A DNA stretch of 49,676 nucleotides, taken from positions 1-49,676 of the forward strand of contig JAQIBX010000170.1 in assembly GCA_027858895.1 (NCBI GenBank), written 5' to 3'. Below are positions 24,381-33,773 of the stretch, one piece after another (the stretch's first letter is position 1; each line of letters opens with the position of its first letter). The position numbers were made by a program, and so were the translations under genes. Under the pieces are notes generated by a model. It ran no database searches and was not told the origin of the DNA. It saw only the letters and a list, made by a program, of their open reading frames with translations. Origin of the DNA: Desulfuromusa sp. (GTDB taxonomy: Bacteria; Desulfobacterota; Desulfuromonadia; Desulfuromonadales; Geopsychrobacteraceae).

Positions 24381-24749
24381 TTAACCCTGAACCTGCTGTT
24401 TCAAACGCGTCAACTGCAGCAGTTGTTCAACTTCCACCGGAGCCATCTGCAACGCGGCAGCAATTCCCTTGGCATCGACTCCCTGATCAGCCAGGGAAGC
24501 AACATAACGATATTTTTCAGAACTACTGCGCGGAATTTCAACTGCTTTGTGTTCCCGCTCAGCTTGCTCCAGACTGGTTGAGAAACTTGGGCTCTGTTTC
24601 TGTTCAGCCTCTATTTCCAGCAACTGCTGCCGCAGTGCGCTCAGCTCCCGACCCAACCTCCCGGAAACTCGCAATTGCCAGATCCCGAGCAATAGTGCCA
24701 GCAGGGCAATCGATCCAATCAACAACAAAGAAAGTTGTCCGGCGGCCAT
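24381..24749 (-). CDS. DUF2802-like membrane-anchored protein next to fliA
   Basis: A 122-aa protein with one N-terminal membrane helix (about 5-26: LSLLLIGSIALLALLLGIW), a coiled-coil section (about 30-70) and a small C-terminal helix-turn-helix-like segment: YVASLADQGVDAKGIAAALQ then PVEVEQLLQL. This layout and the position behind fliA match the DUF2802-type proteins in flagellar/chemotaxis operons of other proteobacteria. The biochemical role is unknown. It starts 3 bases after the fliA stop. Confidence 0.62.
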   Translation of the reverse strand: MAAGQLSLLLIGSIALLALLLGIWQLRVSGRLGRELSALRQQLLEIEAEQKQSPSFSTSLEQAEREHKAVEIPRSSSEKYRYVASLADQGVDAKGIAAALQMAPVEVEQLLQLTRLKQQVQG

Positions 24750-24752
24750 CTT

Positions 24753-25511
24753 CTAAACCGCTGGATGTAGAGCATTGATACTGCGCTTCATCTTGATTTT
24801 TAATTTACCTAAAGCCTGGCTGTGCAGCTGGGAAACCCGACCTTCCGACAGCTCAAGAACTTCAGAAATTTCTTTTTGTGACAGCTCTTCGTAATAGATG
24901 AGAGCGACAACCAGGCGCTCTTTTTCGGAAAGCTGCTCCAGGTATTCAGCCAGTTCCCCGGTCAGCTCATTCGCCTCCATCCGTTCCTGAACACTGGTCT
25001 GCTTGGTATCTTCAAGATTATCGATAAAAGTTTTTCCCGAATCGTCATCATCTAAAGTTCCATCCAGGCTGACATAGCCGAGCTGACTGACTTGAAGTTG
25101 CAGTTCGCGAAAGTTATCCAGACTCATATCCAACTCTTCTGCCAGCTCAGGATCTTCGGGCGCTCGACCAAGCCGCTTGCCTAAAGCATCTGTTACCTTG
25201 GATAGCCTCGATTGCTTCTCCCGCAAGGTGCGGGAAAACCAGTCCATCCGCCGTACTTCATCAAATACAGCACCGCGAATTCTTCGCTCGGCAAAAGTCT
25301 TAAACAAAACACCTCGACCTGGATCAAAACGATTGGACGCATCCATCAACCCCATCAGAGCAGCGCTACGGATATCATCACGACTGACAAACGCCGGCAC
25401 CTGAGTCATCATCCGGTCAACCAGAAAGTCGACCAACGATAGGTGTGATTCAATCATCTTCTCCCGCTCCGCCGCTCCAGGCGGGCCGTAACCGTTACTG
25501 AAAGTCATCAA
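24753..25511 (-). CDS. fliA: Flagellar sigma factor FliA (sigma-28)
   Basis: A 252-aa sigma factor for late flagellar and chemotaxis promoters. Region 2 has DDIRSAALMGLMDASNRFDP then FKTFAERRIRGAVFDEVRRM. Region 3 follows (RLGRAPEDPELAEELDMS), and region 4 has the helix-turn-helix EELSQKEISEVLELSEGRV. The ATG overlaps the flhG stop by 4 bases (ATGA). The anti-sigma factor FlgM is not in the window. Confidence 0.96.
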   Translation of the reverse strand: MMTFSNGYGPPGAAEREKMIESHLSLVDFLVDRMMTQVPAFVSRDDIRSAALMGLMDASNRFDPGRGVLFKTFAERRIRGAVFDEVRRMDWFSRTLREKQSRLSKVTDALGKRLGRAPEDPELAEELDMSLDNFRELQLQVSQLGYVSLDGTLDDDDSGKTFIDNLEDTKQTSVQERMEANELTGELAEYLEQLSEKERLVVALIYYEELSQKEISEVLELSEGRVSQLHSQALGKLKIKMKRSINALHPAV

Positions 25512-26407
25512 CTCGCCTCCGTGCTAACTCCGAGAAATTGCTTCCAGAAAAACTGCAGGGTTCCCTGCGCCTGATTATCGACCGATACATCAAGCAGGTT
25601 TTCCGCCAGGACGTTAAAAGCTTTTGCGACTTTGTTATCGGGATAGAGATCGACCATTACCTGCTGCTGGCGCACCGATTCATGCATTTTTCTGTCAAAC
25701 GGGATACAGCCGAGATAATCGAGAAAAATATCGAGATAGCGTCCCGAAACCATGGTCAGCTTCTCAAACACATCAAGCCCCTCATCCGCACTTCGAACTG
25801 AATTAACCGCCAACAGAAACCGTTTTTGATGGTACTGAGTCGAGAGCAGCTTCATCAGAGCGTAGGCATCGGTAATTGCTGTCGGTTCCGGGGTGGTCAC
25901 GACCAGAATATCCTGTGCGGCAACGTTGAAATAGGTGACATTATCGGAGATACCAGCTTCGGTATCGATCAAAACCACATCAAAATGTTCTTCGAGGGCA
26001 TCCAGTGAGTCAATCAGGCGCATCTTCAGTTGGCTGTCGAGGTGGGTATACTGCTGAACTCCAGATCCGGCGGGAAGAATCTTCAATCCGTAAGGACCTT
26101 CAACCATTACCTCTTCCAAAGTCCGCTCACCATTGAAAAAATGGTTTAGATTGTAATCTGGTGAAATGCCAAGAACCACATCAATATTGGCCAATCCCAA
26201 ATCGGCATCGATAACCAAAACTTTTTCCCCTTGTTTGGCCAAAGAGACGGCAACATTTGAAACGACCGCTGTTTTTCCAACCCCACCTTTGCCGCTGGTT
26301 ATCGACAGAACTCTGGTTGTTGGCATCTGTATCGCGACGGCCGTCTCATCCACCTGATTCCGCATATTTCGCAACGTTCCAGCTTGATCCATAGTTCCGT
26401 TCATCAT
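25508..26407 (-). CDS. flhG: MinD-like ATPase FlhG (FleN)
   Basis: A 299-aa ParA/MinD-type ATPase that limits flagellar number and works with FlhF. The N-terminus holds DQAGTLRNM (residues 6-14), the DQAxxLR motif known to stimulate the FlhF GTPase in other bacteria. The deviant Walker A is SGKGGVGKTAVVSN (about 38-51), followed by DADLGLANIDVVLG and the switch region VLIDTEAGISDN. Because the N-terminal motif is present, the ATG at 26407, overlapping flhF by 4 bases, is the right start. Confidence 0.94.
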   Translation of the reverse strand: MMNGTMDQAGTLRNMRNQVDETAVAIQMPTTRVLSITSGKGGVGKTAVVSNVAVSLAKQGEKVLVIDADLGLANIDVVLGISPDYNLNHFFNGERTLEEVMVEGPYGLKILPAGSGVQQYTHLDSQLKMRLIDSLDALEEHFDVVLIDTEAGISDNVTYFNVAAQDILVVTTPEPTAITDAYALMKLLSTQYHQKRFLLAVNSVRSADEGLDVFEKLTMVSGRYLDIFLDYLGCIPFDRKMHESVRQQQVMVDLYPDNKVAKAFNVLAENLLDVSVDNQAQGTLQFFWKQFLGVSTEAS

Positions 26408-27774
26408 ACTGCCGCCCTCCGTAATTCTTCATCCTTGCCCATCACCAGAGCAGCAACCATTTTCGGTTCTGCTCGCAGCAAATCCTCGGGAACCTGTTGA
26501 CCATTAGTCAGGTAAGCCAACGGCAGGTTACTTCGAATTGGCACGTTGATCAGACTGCCACAACGATCGGTTTCATCCAGTTTGGTAAAGATTAAACGGG
26601 AAAGTGGTAGCTGACTGAAAGATTCCAGGGTTTTCTGTTGCAATCGTTCCTCAGTTGGAGCGGCTAACACTAAACAATTTTCAACCTTGGACCCTTGGCC
26701 AAGAAACTGGTTCAATTCATCGATCTGAGACTGATCACGGGGGCTGCGCCCGGCGGTATCAATCAGAATCAGGTCTTTATCACGGTGACGGCGGAAAGCT
26801 TCCTGCAACTGCTCTGGGGAAATCACCACTTCAACCGGTAACCCCATAATTTCACCGTAGACTTTTAATTGTTCAACCGCTGCAATCCGGTAGGTGTCAA
26901 TCGTTACCAACGCAACCCGGGCACCACTCTGGGTGATTGCCTCTGCTGCCAGTTTGGCAATCGTCGTGGTTTTACCAACGCCGGTTGCACCAATCAGGGA
27001 AATACGCTTCTGCGGATCGCCCGGTGACCAGAGCGGCCCCGTTGTCTGTACCAGACTGGCAATGGTTGCGGTCAGGAAGGCATAACATTGATCCGGCTCC
27101 TGACGCTGCCGTTCACTCATCTGTGGTGCGGCAAAACGGGCAATCGTTGCAGCGGCTTCCTGGGTGATGCCCCGCTCCACCATTAAACCCACCAGATCTT
27201 CAAGGGATTGTCCGGCAGAGGGTTTCAATTGAGCTAGCGTTGCAGCTTGTTGTGGCTTCGCTTGCTGAGACGGTTGAACCTGTTTCGGCGTTGGACTGGC
27301 CACTGTTTCAACCCGGCTCTCCCGTTGTGTCTGAGCCAATTGCTGCATCAATTCCTTCAGCTGATTGATCTCAGCCTGCAACTGGTTGACATTTTGTGCT
27401 TCCAGTTGTGATCGCAGTTGACGAACTTCAGCTTCCAGCGGATTGCTTTTTACTTCTATCCTTTGACCCGTCGCTGCCTTCGATAAAGAAACTTGCTCAT
27501 CTTCCAGAGTTTCTACTCGACGGCCATAGGCTGCTGGAATCTTTCCCAGGGTTGCCGGTTGCGCCTCTATATTCGGCACCGCTTTGCGAAAACCATTGTG
27601 CATGGCTGGTGATTCAATCGCAGCTGTTACCTCAATGATCTGCTTGCCAAGCACGCCCAACCCTTTTTTTCCAAGGGTCCTGGTCGAGAGAATCAGTGCC
27701 TCAGAGCCGAGAGCTTGCTTTACCTGCTGCAGCGCAGATGCCATATTTTCCGCTTCAAATTTTCTAACCAACAT
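26404..27774 (-). CDS. flhF: Flagellar SRP-type GTPase FlhF
   Basis: A 456-aa SRP-family GTPase that places the flagellum at the pole. The N-terminal B domain (MLVRKFEAENMASALQQVKQ) is followed by a Gln-rich linker (about 115-185). The NG domain has P-loop GATGVGKTTTIAKLAA (about 272-287), DTAGRSPRD and TKLDETDRCGSLINV. Length is within range; the linker is variable in the family. It overlaps flhA by 11 bases and flhG by 4. With flhG this predicts one or few polar flagella. Confidence 0.94.
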   Translation of the reverse strand: MLVRKFEAENMASALQQVKQALGSEALILSTRTLGKKGLGVLGKQIIEVTAAIESPAMHNGFRKAVPNIEAQPATLGKIPAAYGRRVETLEDEQVSLSKAATGQRIEVKSNPLEAEVRQLRSQLEAQNVNQLQAEINQLKELMQQLAQTQRESRVETVASPTPKQVQPSQQAKPQQAATLAQLKPSAGQSLEDLVGLMVERGITQEAAATIARFAAPQMSERQRQEPDQCYAFLTATIASLVQTTGPLWSPGDPQKRISLIGATGVGKTTTIAKLAAEAITQSGARVALVTIDTYRIAAVEQLKVYGEIMGLPVEVVISPEQLQEAFRRHRDKDLILIDTAGRSPRDQSQIDELNQFLGQGSKVENCLVLAAPTEERLQQKTLESFSQLPLSRLIFTKLDETDRCGSLINVPIRSNLPLAYLTNGQQVPEDLLRAEPKMVAALVMGKDEELRRAAV

Positions 27775-29854
27775 CGACAGTCACCGTTCCTATCGACCGC
27801 ACTTTCAAATGAGGTGCGATCTCGTTGTGAGAGATAATTGCCAGACTGGGCAGGTAGCGTTCGGTCAACCTTTTGACATGGAGTCGGATTGTTGGCGTAC
27901 AGAGCAACACCGGTGTTGCCCCGGCAGCACTCTGTAGCATCTTGGTCAAACTGTTGATCAACGCTTGAGCAAAGCCAGGCTCCAGAGCCAGATAAGCCCC
28001 TTGATCCGTGCTGTGTAGCGCTTCCTGAATCTGTGTTTCAACCTTACGATCAAAAGTCATCACTTCTAACACCTGCCCATCATCGCTATAGCTATTACTG
28101 ATTGAACGAGCCAATATGGCGCGTACTTGTTCTGTCAGTTGATCAGGGTCTTGCACAACCGGTGCCCAATCTGCCAAAGTTTCTAAAATAGTTCTAAGAT
28201 CACGGACTGAGACCCCCTCGCGGAGTAGGTTTTGCAACACCCGCATCACCACACCCAGACTAAGCAGAGCAGGAACCAGCTCTTCCACCAGCTTTGGATA
28301 TTCTTTGCCCAGATTATCCAGCAGGTTCTGGGTTTCCTGGCGACCAAGCAGCTCATGGCCATGGGTTTTAATCAACTCACTCAGGTGGGTTGCAACAACA
28401 GTGGTGTTGTCAACAACGGTATAACCGGAAATCTGGGCACGCTCTTTTTTATCCTCAGAGATCCACACGGCTGGCAGTTTAAAGGCCGGTTCAACCGTTT
28501 CGATACCTTTGATCAACTCTGTTGCAGTACCAGGATTCATCGCTAGAAAATGGCCGGGGAGCAACTCTCCACCACCGATTTTCACCCCCTTGAGGACAAT
28601 GGCATATTCGTTTGGCTTGAGCTGTAAATTATCCTTGATATGCACCGGTGGCACAATGAAGCCCATGTCGAGAGTAAACTGTCGCCGGATCGATTTAATC
28701 CGTGGCAACAGTTCCCCGTTTTGAGCAGTATCAACCAGCGGAATAAGGCCGTAACCAACTTCCATCTCGAGCAGATCAACGGACAGCATCTGCTCATAGT
28801 TTTCTTCTTCCAACAGCTTCGGCGGCGGAACGGCATCGAGTTCTTTCTGCTCATCAAGCTGAGTACGCGATTTCTGCACCTGCCAGGCAATCCCGGCCAC
28901 AATTATTGAAAGCAGGAAAAAAGGCAGTTGCGGTAACCCCGGAATCAGAGCGAAGCCAAGTAAAATCACCGACACCACCCAAAGAGCTCTTGGGTGGATG
29001 GTGAACTGGCGTTTTATTTCGCTGCCAAAGTCACCATCACCAGCGGTTCTGGTGACCATAATACCGGCACCGGTTGAAATAATCAGTGCAGGGATCTGAC
29101 CAACCAGACCATCACCAACCGTCAGAATAGTATAGTTGGCAGCAGCTTCGGCCATCGGCATACCTTTCTGCATCACACCGATCACAAACCCGGCACCAAT
29201 GTTGATCAGGGTAATAATGATGCCGGCGATGGCATCCCCTTTGACAAACTTACTGGCACCATCCATAGCACCGTAGAAGTCTGATTCGGAGGCGATCTCC
29301 TTACGCCGTGAGCGGGCGTCCTCGTCAGTGATTAATCCAGCATTCAGATCGGCATCGATCGCCATCTGTTTTCCCGGCATTGCATCCAAAGTAAAACGGG
29401 CGGCAACTTCAGCGACCCGTCCGGCACCTTTGGTAATAACCATAAAATTGATCAACACCAGAATCATGAAGATGACCACCCCGACCACGTAGTTTCCACC
29501 GACAACAAACTGGCCGAAGGACTGAATAACACTTCCTGCTGCTGACGGACCTTCTTCACCGTGTAACAGAATCAGGCGGGTCGAAGCCACATTGAGAGAG
29601 AGCCGGAACAGAGTCGTGACCAGTAAAACACTGGGAAATATCGCAAAATCGAGCGCCCGCGAGGTATAGAGAGTAATAATCAGGATCAGCAGTCCGATGG
29701 TGATATTCAACGCTAGAAAAACGTCGAGCAGCATCGGTGGTACCGGTAAAATCATCAACATCAAAATCAGAACTAAACCGAATGCAACAAGTAAATCACT
29801 ACGAAATAAAGTTTCTCGCCAGCGATTGTTGATGATGCCATCTAATGTTGCCAT
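27764..29854 (-). CDS. flhA: Flagellar export gate protein FlhA
   Basis: A 696-aa inner-membrane protein with about eight N-terminal membrane segments and a large cytoplasmic domain that docks export chaperone-substrate complexes. The family signature is RVAEVAARFTLDAMPGKQMA (about 145-165), followed by the conserved loop DADLNAGLITDEDARSRRKE. The cytoplasmic half starts near residue 330 and includes PNEYAIVLKGVKIGGGELLP. Length is normal. A 109-base gap separates it from flhB upstream. Confidence 0.96.
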   Translation of the reverse strand: MATLDGIINNRWRETLFRSDLLVAFGLVLILMLMILPVPPMLLDVFLALNITIGLLILIITLYTSRALDFAIFPSVLLVTTLFRLSLNVASTRLILLHGEEGPSAAGSVIQSFGQFVVGGNYVVGVVIFMILVLINFMVITKGAGRVAEVAARFTLDAMPGKQMAIDADLNAGLITDEDARSRRKEIASESDFYGAMDGASKFVKGDAIAGIIITLINIGAGFVIGVMQKGMPMAEAAANYTILTVGDGLVGQIPALIISTGAGIMVTRTAGDGDFGSEIKRQFTIHPRALWVVSVILLGFALIPGLPQLPFFLLSIIVAGIAWQVQKSRTQLDEQKELDAVPPPKLLEEENYEQMLSVDLLEMEVGYGLIPLVDTAQNGELLPRIKSIRRQFTLDMGFIVPPVHIKDNLQLKPNEYAIVLKGVKIGGGELLPGHFLAMNPGTATELIKGIETVEPAFKLPAVWISEDKKERAQISGYTVVDNTTVVATHLSELIKTHGHELLGRQETQNLLDNLGKEYPKLVEELVPALLSLGVVMRVLQNLLREGVSVRDLRTILETLADWAPVVQDPDQLTEQVRAILARSISNSYSDDGQVLEVMTFDRKVETQIQEALHSTDQGAYLALEPGFAQALINSLTKMLQSAAGATPVLLCTPTIRLHVKRLTERYLPSLAIISHNEIAPHLKVRSIGTVTVDVG

Positions 29855-29963
29855 ATTTTCTCCATCAAGTCTGAATTCTGACAGGGTGATGTCAAGCTTT
29901 TGGCTTAAAGAAAGCCTTTTATTTATTCTTCTTTAAATTATTTATATTTATAGTTTCAGTAAG

Positions 29964-31022
29964 TTAACGCTTCTTCAAGCCATAAACATAGGCCAGCAGT
30001 TCGGCCACAGCGGTAAACATTTCTTCGGGGATTTCCTCCCCTACCTCTTGCTTGTACAAGGCTCGTGCCACCGGCTTGTTTTCGATGATAGGAATCTTAT
30101 GTTCACGGGCAATTTCACGAATCCGGAACGCCATGTGATCGGCACCTTTAGCGATAATCTTTGGCGCATTCATATCGCTTCTTTGATAGGAAATCGCAAT
30201 CGACAAGTGAGTCGGGTTGGTGACAATGACATCTGCCGTAGGAACTTCTGCCATCATCCGTTTACGTGCCATCTGCTGCTGCACTGAGCGTACCCGAGCC
30301 TTGAGTTGCGGATCCCCTTCTGTTTCTTTGAACTCTTCCTTAATCTCCTGCTTGGTCATCTTCATCTTCTGCTCCATCTCATAACGGGAAAACATAAAAT
30401 CGATCGCTGCCAGAGCGATCATAATTCCGCAAGTTTTCCCCATAACCAGAAAAGCCACCTGGCCGAGAAAGATTAAGGTCTGGTTCAAGTCAAGTAACGA
30501 CAGGGTCAGAGCCGTCTCAAATTCGTTGGCAACCGTCTTGTAAGCAACAAATCCGATTAATATTATCTTGGACAGTGATTTGATCAGTTCAACAGCCGAG
30601 CGTTTAGAAACAAATTTAGCCATCCCCTTGATCGGATCGAATTTGCTTAACTCTGGTTTAAAGACCTTGGTGGAGAAGAGAGGGCCAACCTGAAGAAAGG
30701 AGGAAAAAAACCCGACCAGCATGGTGAGCAAAAAAATCGGCCAGAGCAGCTTTGCCATCACTGCACCCATCTCCCAGGCCAGATTCACAACCCCGATCGG
30801 AGTGGCTTGAAACTCTGCCATAAAGTGCAACAACCCAGTGTAGATTTTCTGCAGCTCAGCCCAAAAATTGCGCGCGTAAAAAACCCAGAGCAACAGCGAC
30901 AAGGTCAACAATGCAGCTGTAGCCACCTCTTTACTTTGAGCCACCTGTCCTTTCTCACGAAAATCCTGGCGTCGTTTTGCGGTTGCCTCTTCGGTACGTT
31001 CCTGGCCTGACTCTTCAGCCAT
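29964..31022 (-). CDS. flhB: Flagellar export switch protein FlhB
   Basis: A 352-aa protein with four membrane segments and a C-terminal cytoplasmic domain that switches export from hook to filament substrates. The autocleavage site NPTH lies in DVIVTNPTHLSIAISYQR (about residue 265). The N-terminus ERTEEATAKRRQDFREKGQV and the C-terminal GVARALY-like PVARALYKQEVGEEIPEEMF are typical. It lies 123 bases after fliR, and that gap holds a small palindromic repeat. Confidence 0.96.
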   Translation of the reverse strand: MAEESGQERTEEATAKRRQDFREKGQVAQSKEVATAALLTLSLLLWVFYARNFWAELQKIYTGLLHFMAEFQATPIGVVNLAWEMGAVMAKLLWPIFLLTMLVGFFSSFLQVGPLFSTKVFKPELSKFDPIKGMAKFVSKRSAVELIKSLSKIILIGFVAYKTVANEFETALTLSLLDLNQTLIFLGQVAFLVMGKTCGIMIALAAIDFMFSRYEMEQKMKMTKQEIKEEFKETEGDPQLKARVRSVQQQMARKRMMAEVPTADVIVTNPTHLSIAISYQRSDMNAPKIIAKGADHMAFRIREIAREHKIPIIENKPVARALYKQEVGEEIPEEMFTAVAELLAYVYGLKKR

Positions 31023-31045
31023 CTGTTTCTCCTGGCATCGATAAA

Positions 31046-31112
31046 TATTGAATCAGGCGGGCACAGGGACCCGCCCCTACGAAACATTCTTTCTCGTAGT
31101 TGATTCAGAATA
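31046..31112. repeat. Nested inverted repeats in the fliR-flhB gap
   Basis: TATTGAATCA (31046-31055) pairs with TGATTCAGAATA (31101-31112, one bulge). Inside are GGCGGG/CCCGCC (31056-31061 and 31070-31075) and CTACGA/TCGTAG. The GCGGGCACAGGGACCCGCCCC part resembles one arm of the dispersed repeat seen complete at 13152-13223. Confidence 0.55.
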
Positions 31113-31145
31113 TCTGTCGATTTTTTGGCAGCTTACGGTTGAAAA

Positions 31146-31922
31146 CTACATCAAACTGAAGAGACGCAAGAATCGTTCCGGAAGCGAGTAAAATTCTTCT
31201 CGAAGAAGACTTGCCACCACACCAAAGGTCAGACCCATAACGATAAATGAGATGCCAATATTGACCGGGAAGGAAATCATGAACACATTAAGCTGGGGAA
31301 AGACCCGCGACATGATGCCGAGGGTTAGTGTTGAGAGAATCAAAAGTACCAGAATCGGTGCAACCAGCCGAATACTTAAGATCAGGGAATGGTTTGTCAC
31401 CTCGATAATCATCGGGATGGCTCCGCCCGACAAGGCTAAACTTCCTGGTTGCAACATTTCAAAAGAGGAGACAATGGCTTCAAGAAAGAGGTGGTGGATA
31501 TTGAGAGAAAGAAACAATAGAATTGCAAAAATTCCCTGAAACCGGGAAATCAGGGCAACTTGTGACTGAGTACTCGGATCAAAAATATTGGCAGCGGCAA
31601 ACCCCATCTGATAGCCAATCAGCGAACCAGCAAATTCCGCTGCCATAAAAGCTAATTGAGCTAGAAACCCAACCAATAAACCCAGGACAACCTCAGAGGC
31701 AATCAGTAATCCAAATTCGATCGGGACCAAAGTTTGTGTTGGAATAAAATCCTTGACCACCGGATAGGTCAGCATGGCAAACATAACCGCAACCCCAAGT
31801 CGCAGCTGTGGCGGAATCTGCCCACCACTAAACACCGGAATCGCTGCAAACATGGCGGCAACCCGTGCCAGACAGATCAGAAATCCCTGAATTAATGGTA
31901 GAGAAAAGTCCGGTAGATCCAT
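31146..31922 (-). CDS. fliR: Flagellar export gate protein FliR
   Basis: A 258-aa inner-membrane protein with about six hydrophobic segments, part of the FliPQR export gate. LICLARVAAMFAAIPVFSGG at the N-terminus, QMGFAAANIFDPSTQSQVAL (about 105-124) and LGIMSRVFPQLNVFMISFPV (about 200-220) are the conserved blocks. It is preceded by fliQ (15-base gap), giving the usual fliPQR-flhB order. Confidence 0.95.
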   Translation of the reverse strand: MDLPDFSLPLIQGFLICLARVAAMFAAIPVFSGGQIPPQLRLGVAVMFAMLTYPVVKDFIPTQTLVPIEFGLLIASEVVLGLLVGFLAQLAFMAAEFAGSLIGYQMGFAAANIFDPSTQSQVALISRFQGIFAILLFLSLNIHHLFLEAIVSSFEMLQPGSLALSGGAIPMIIEVTNHSLILSIRLVAPILVLLILSTLTLGIMSRVFPQLNVFMISFPVNIGISFIVMGLTFGVVASLLREEFYSLPERFLRLFSLM

Positions 31923-31937
31923 CTGTGTTGATCCTGT

Positions 31938-32207
31938 TTATGGGCCGATAGTCGGCAGTTGATTGAAAATTGAGATCAAAAAAGCGGTTGCTTTTTGCAG
32001 TATCCAGGGAGCGAAGATCAGCAGGGTCACAAAAACACCGACAATTTTCGGAATAAAGGTCATGGTCTGTTCGTTTATCTGAGTTGCCGCCTGAAAAATA
32101 CTGACGACCAGGCCGATGCCCAGCGCCGCAAGCAACATGGGCCCGGCGCACATCAAAGTTGTTTCAATCGCCTGTCGGCCGATACTGACCACATATTCAG
32201 GGGTCAT
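31938..32207 (-). CDS. fliQ: Flagellar export gate protein FliQ
   Basis: An 89-aa protein with two membrane helices. The conserved segment VGLVVSIFQAATQINEQTMTFIPK (here beginning GIGLVVSIFQAATQ) sits in the middle. It forms the helical gate with FliP and FliR. It lies between fliP, from which it is separated by a palindromic repeat, and fliR. Confidence 0.95.
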   Translation of the reverse strand: MTPEYVVSIGRQAIETTLMCAGPMLLAALGIGLVVSIFQAATQINEQTMTFIPKIVGVFVTLLIFAPWILQKATAFLISIFNQLPTIGP

Positions 32208-32219
32208 AAAAAATCCTTT

Positions 32220-32275
32220 AGGTTGATAGGCTGTAGGTGTTAAGGTTATGCCTTCAGCCTAATAGCCTTCAGCCT
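32220..32275. repeat. AGGCTGAAGG-type palindrome in the fliP-fliQ gap
   Basis: AGGTTGATAGGCTGTAGG (32220-32237) pairs imperfectly with CCTTCAGCCTAATAGCCT (32251-32268), and an extra TCAGCCT follows. It has the same CTTCAGCCT building block as 21270-21327 and 45294-45370. It fills most of the 93-base gap between fliP and fliQ. Confidence 0.65.
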
Positions 32276-32300
32276 GCTTTTCCTGCTTTTGCCGCTTCTC

Positions 32301-33038
32301 CTAGCCAAAACTTTGCACCAGAGAACCAATGACCAACGACCAACCATCCACCAGAACAAAAAGTAGAATTTTGAACGGTAGAGAGACAATAATCGGTGGC
32401 AACATCATCATCCCCATGGACATCAAAATCGAAGCAACAATCATATCGACCATCAAAAAAGGGACAAACAAAAGAAAACCCATCTGAAAGGCGCGTTTCA
32501 ATTCTGAAAGCATAAACGCCGGAATCAGAGTCATCATCGAGATATCAGCCTGATTTTCCGGCTGTGGTGATTTAGAAATATCAACCAGCAGTTGCAGGTC
32601 TTTCTCACCAACCTGGGAAAACATAAACTTGCGCATCGGCTCAAGGGCCTGCTCTAAAGCTTTTTCCTGGCTGATCTGTTTATCCAGGTAGGGCTGCAGT
32701 GCTTGCTCATTAATCTGGTTGAAGACCGGTGCCATGACAAAGAAGGTTAAAAACAGTGCCAGACCGATAACAATCTGGTTGGAAGGTGCTGATTGGGTGC
32801 CCAGGGCCTGACGCATGAATGATAAAACGATAACAATCCGGGTGAAACCAGTGGTCATTAACAGGATCGCCGGAGCAACGGAAAGAATGGTTAAAACAAC
32901 GATAATTTGCAGGGCAGTGGAAACTTCTCCCGGATCAGTCGCCTCGCCGATTCCGAGAGTAATTGTTGGCAATCCCGCAGCATAGGCACTCACAGGCAGT
33001 AACAAACACAGCAGCAAAAAAGCAAACTTCCGTTTCAT
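32301..33038 (-). CDS. fliP: Flagellar export gate protein FliP
   Basis: A 245-aa protein with a cleavable signal sequence (MKRKFAFLLLCLLLPVSAYA) and four membrane helices. It shows the conserved FTRIVIVLSFMRQALGTQ, PSNQIVIGLALFLTFFVMAP and AFMLSELKRAFQMGFLLFVP blocks. It forms the pentameric core of the export gate. The ATG overlaps the fliO stop by 4 bases. Confidence 0.96.
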   Translation of the reverse strand: MKRKFAFLLLCLLLPVSAYAAGLPTITLGIGEATDPGEVSTALQIIVVLTILSVAPAILLMTTGFTRIVIVLSFMRQALGTQSAPSNQIVIGLALFLTFFVMAPVFNQINEQALQPYLDKQISQEKALEQALEPMRKFMFSQVGEKDLQLLVDISKSPQPENQADISMMTLIPAFMLSELKRAFQMGFLLFVPFLMVDMIVASILMSMGMMMLPPIIVSLPFKILLFVLVDGWSLVIGSLVQSFG

Positions 33039-33409
33039 GATTGCGCCTCTTCCAGCCGCTGTAACGTTTCAGCAAATTTGTCATCCGCTGGTATTTTACT
33101 CAGGTATTCTATTCGGTCGTTACTCATTCCAAGAAGCATCTCTTCACCACGAACTTTAACGATACAGAGGAATTTTCGGCCGCCTAACGGTCGTGTCTCC
33201 AAAACCTGGATTAAACCATTTTTTTTCTGTGGCAAAAGACTGAGACCTTTGCGGTGAGCAGCATACAACAGCAATAGAATACCAATGACCACGGCTAATG
33301 CCGCCAGCATTTTCAGAGAAGATCCGAGCAGACTTGGTTCAGCTATAGCGTCGGCTGCAAAAGCTGGTTGCGCATGGAAAAGTAGAAGTAGAAAAATCGC
33401 TAGACGCAT
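33035..33409 (-). CDS. fliO: Flagellar biosynthesis protein FliO
   Basis: A 124-aa protein with an N-terminal signal-like helix (MRLAIFLLLLFHAQPAFAA), a membrane segment (LAALAVVIGILLLLYAA), and a C-terminal cytoplasmic part with VLETRPLGGRKFLCIVKVRG and EEMLLGMSNDRIEYL, typical of the FliO/YscJ-adjacent family. It helps FliP assemble. The frame opens at 33481, but ATG 33409 removes the overlap with fliN and puts the signal segment at the N-terminus. No strong ribosome-binding site is seen. Confidence 0.85.
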   Translation of the reverse strand: MRLAIFLLLLFHAQPAFAADAIAEPSLLGSSLKMLAALAVVIGILLLLYAAHRKGLSLLPQKKNGLIQVLETRPLGGRKFLCIVKVRGEEMLLGMSNDRIEYLSKIPADDKFAETLQRLEEAQS

Positions 33410-33440
33410 AATTGATGCACTCGCAAAGTATATAAGATTA

Positions 33441-33773
33441 TTAACCCAATTTTTCAATCCGCTCGGAAGGACTGACCACATCGGTCAACCGCAGGCCAAA
33501 CTTTTCATTGACAACAACCGCTTCGCCACGAGCGATAAGGCGCGAATTAACATAAAGATCGAGGGGTTCACCAGCCAGCTTATCAAGCTCAACCAAGGAT
33601 CCTTCCTGTAATTGCAACAGGTCACGCACCAGAATGCGCGAACGCCCGACTTCAACTGAAACCTCAAGGGGAATATCAAGCAGCAGCTCAATCCCGCGGT
33701 CGTCGAAACTCCCGGTCTTGGGTGCTACTGCTTCCTTTGGTTGTCCATTTTCCACATTTACATCACTCATCAT
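33441..33773 (-). CDS. fliN: Flagellar C-ring switch protein FliN
   Basis: A 110-aa protein with a C-terminal SpoA domain: LLLDIPLEVSVEVGRSRILV, then LLQLQEGSLVELDKLAGEPL and GEAVVVNEKFGLRLTDVVSP. It forms the lower rim of the C ring and binds FliH to bring export substrates to the gate. The short acidic N-terminal extension (about 25 residues) is variable in the family. It starts immediately after the fliM stop. Confidence 0.95.
   Translation of the reverse strand: MMSDVNVENGQPKEAVAPKTGSFDDRGIELLLDIPLEVSVEVGRSRILVRDLLQLQEGSLVELDKLAGEPLDLYVNSRLIARGEAVVVNEKFGLRLTDVVSPSERIEKLG

Noticed and set aside
29887-29935. Hairpin GGCTTAAAGAAAGCC followed by TTTTATTT in the flhA-flhB gap
   Set aside because: Its T-run is on the plus strand, where no gene is transcribed, and flhB-flhA transcription is minus. 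It is more likely AT-rich spacer than a terminator.
33410-33481. Longer FliO with 24 extra residues
   Set aside because: It would overlap fliN and place non-conserved residues before the signal segment; ATG 33409 fits better.
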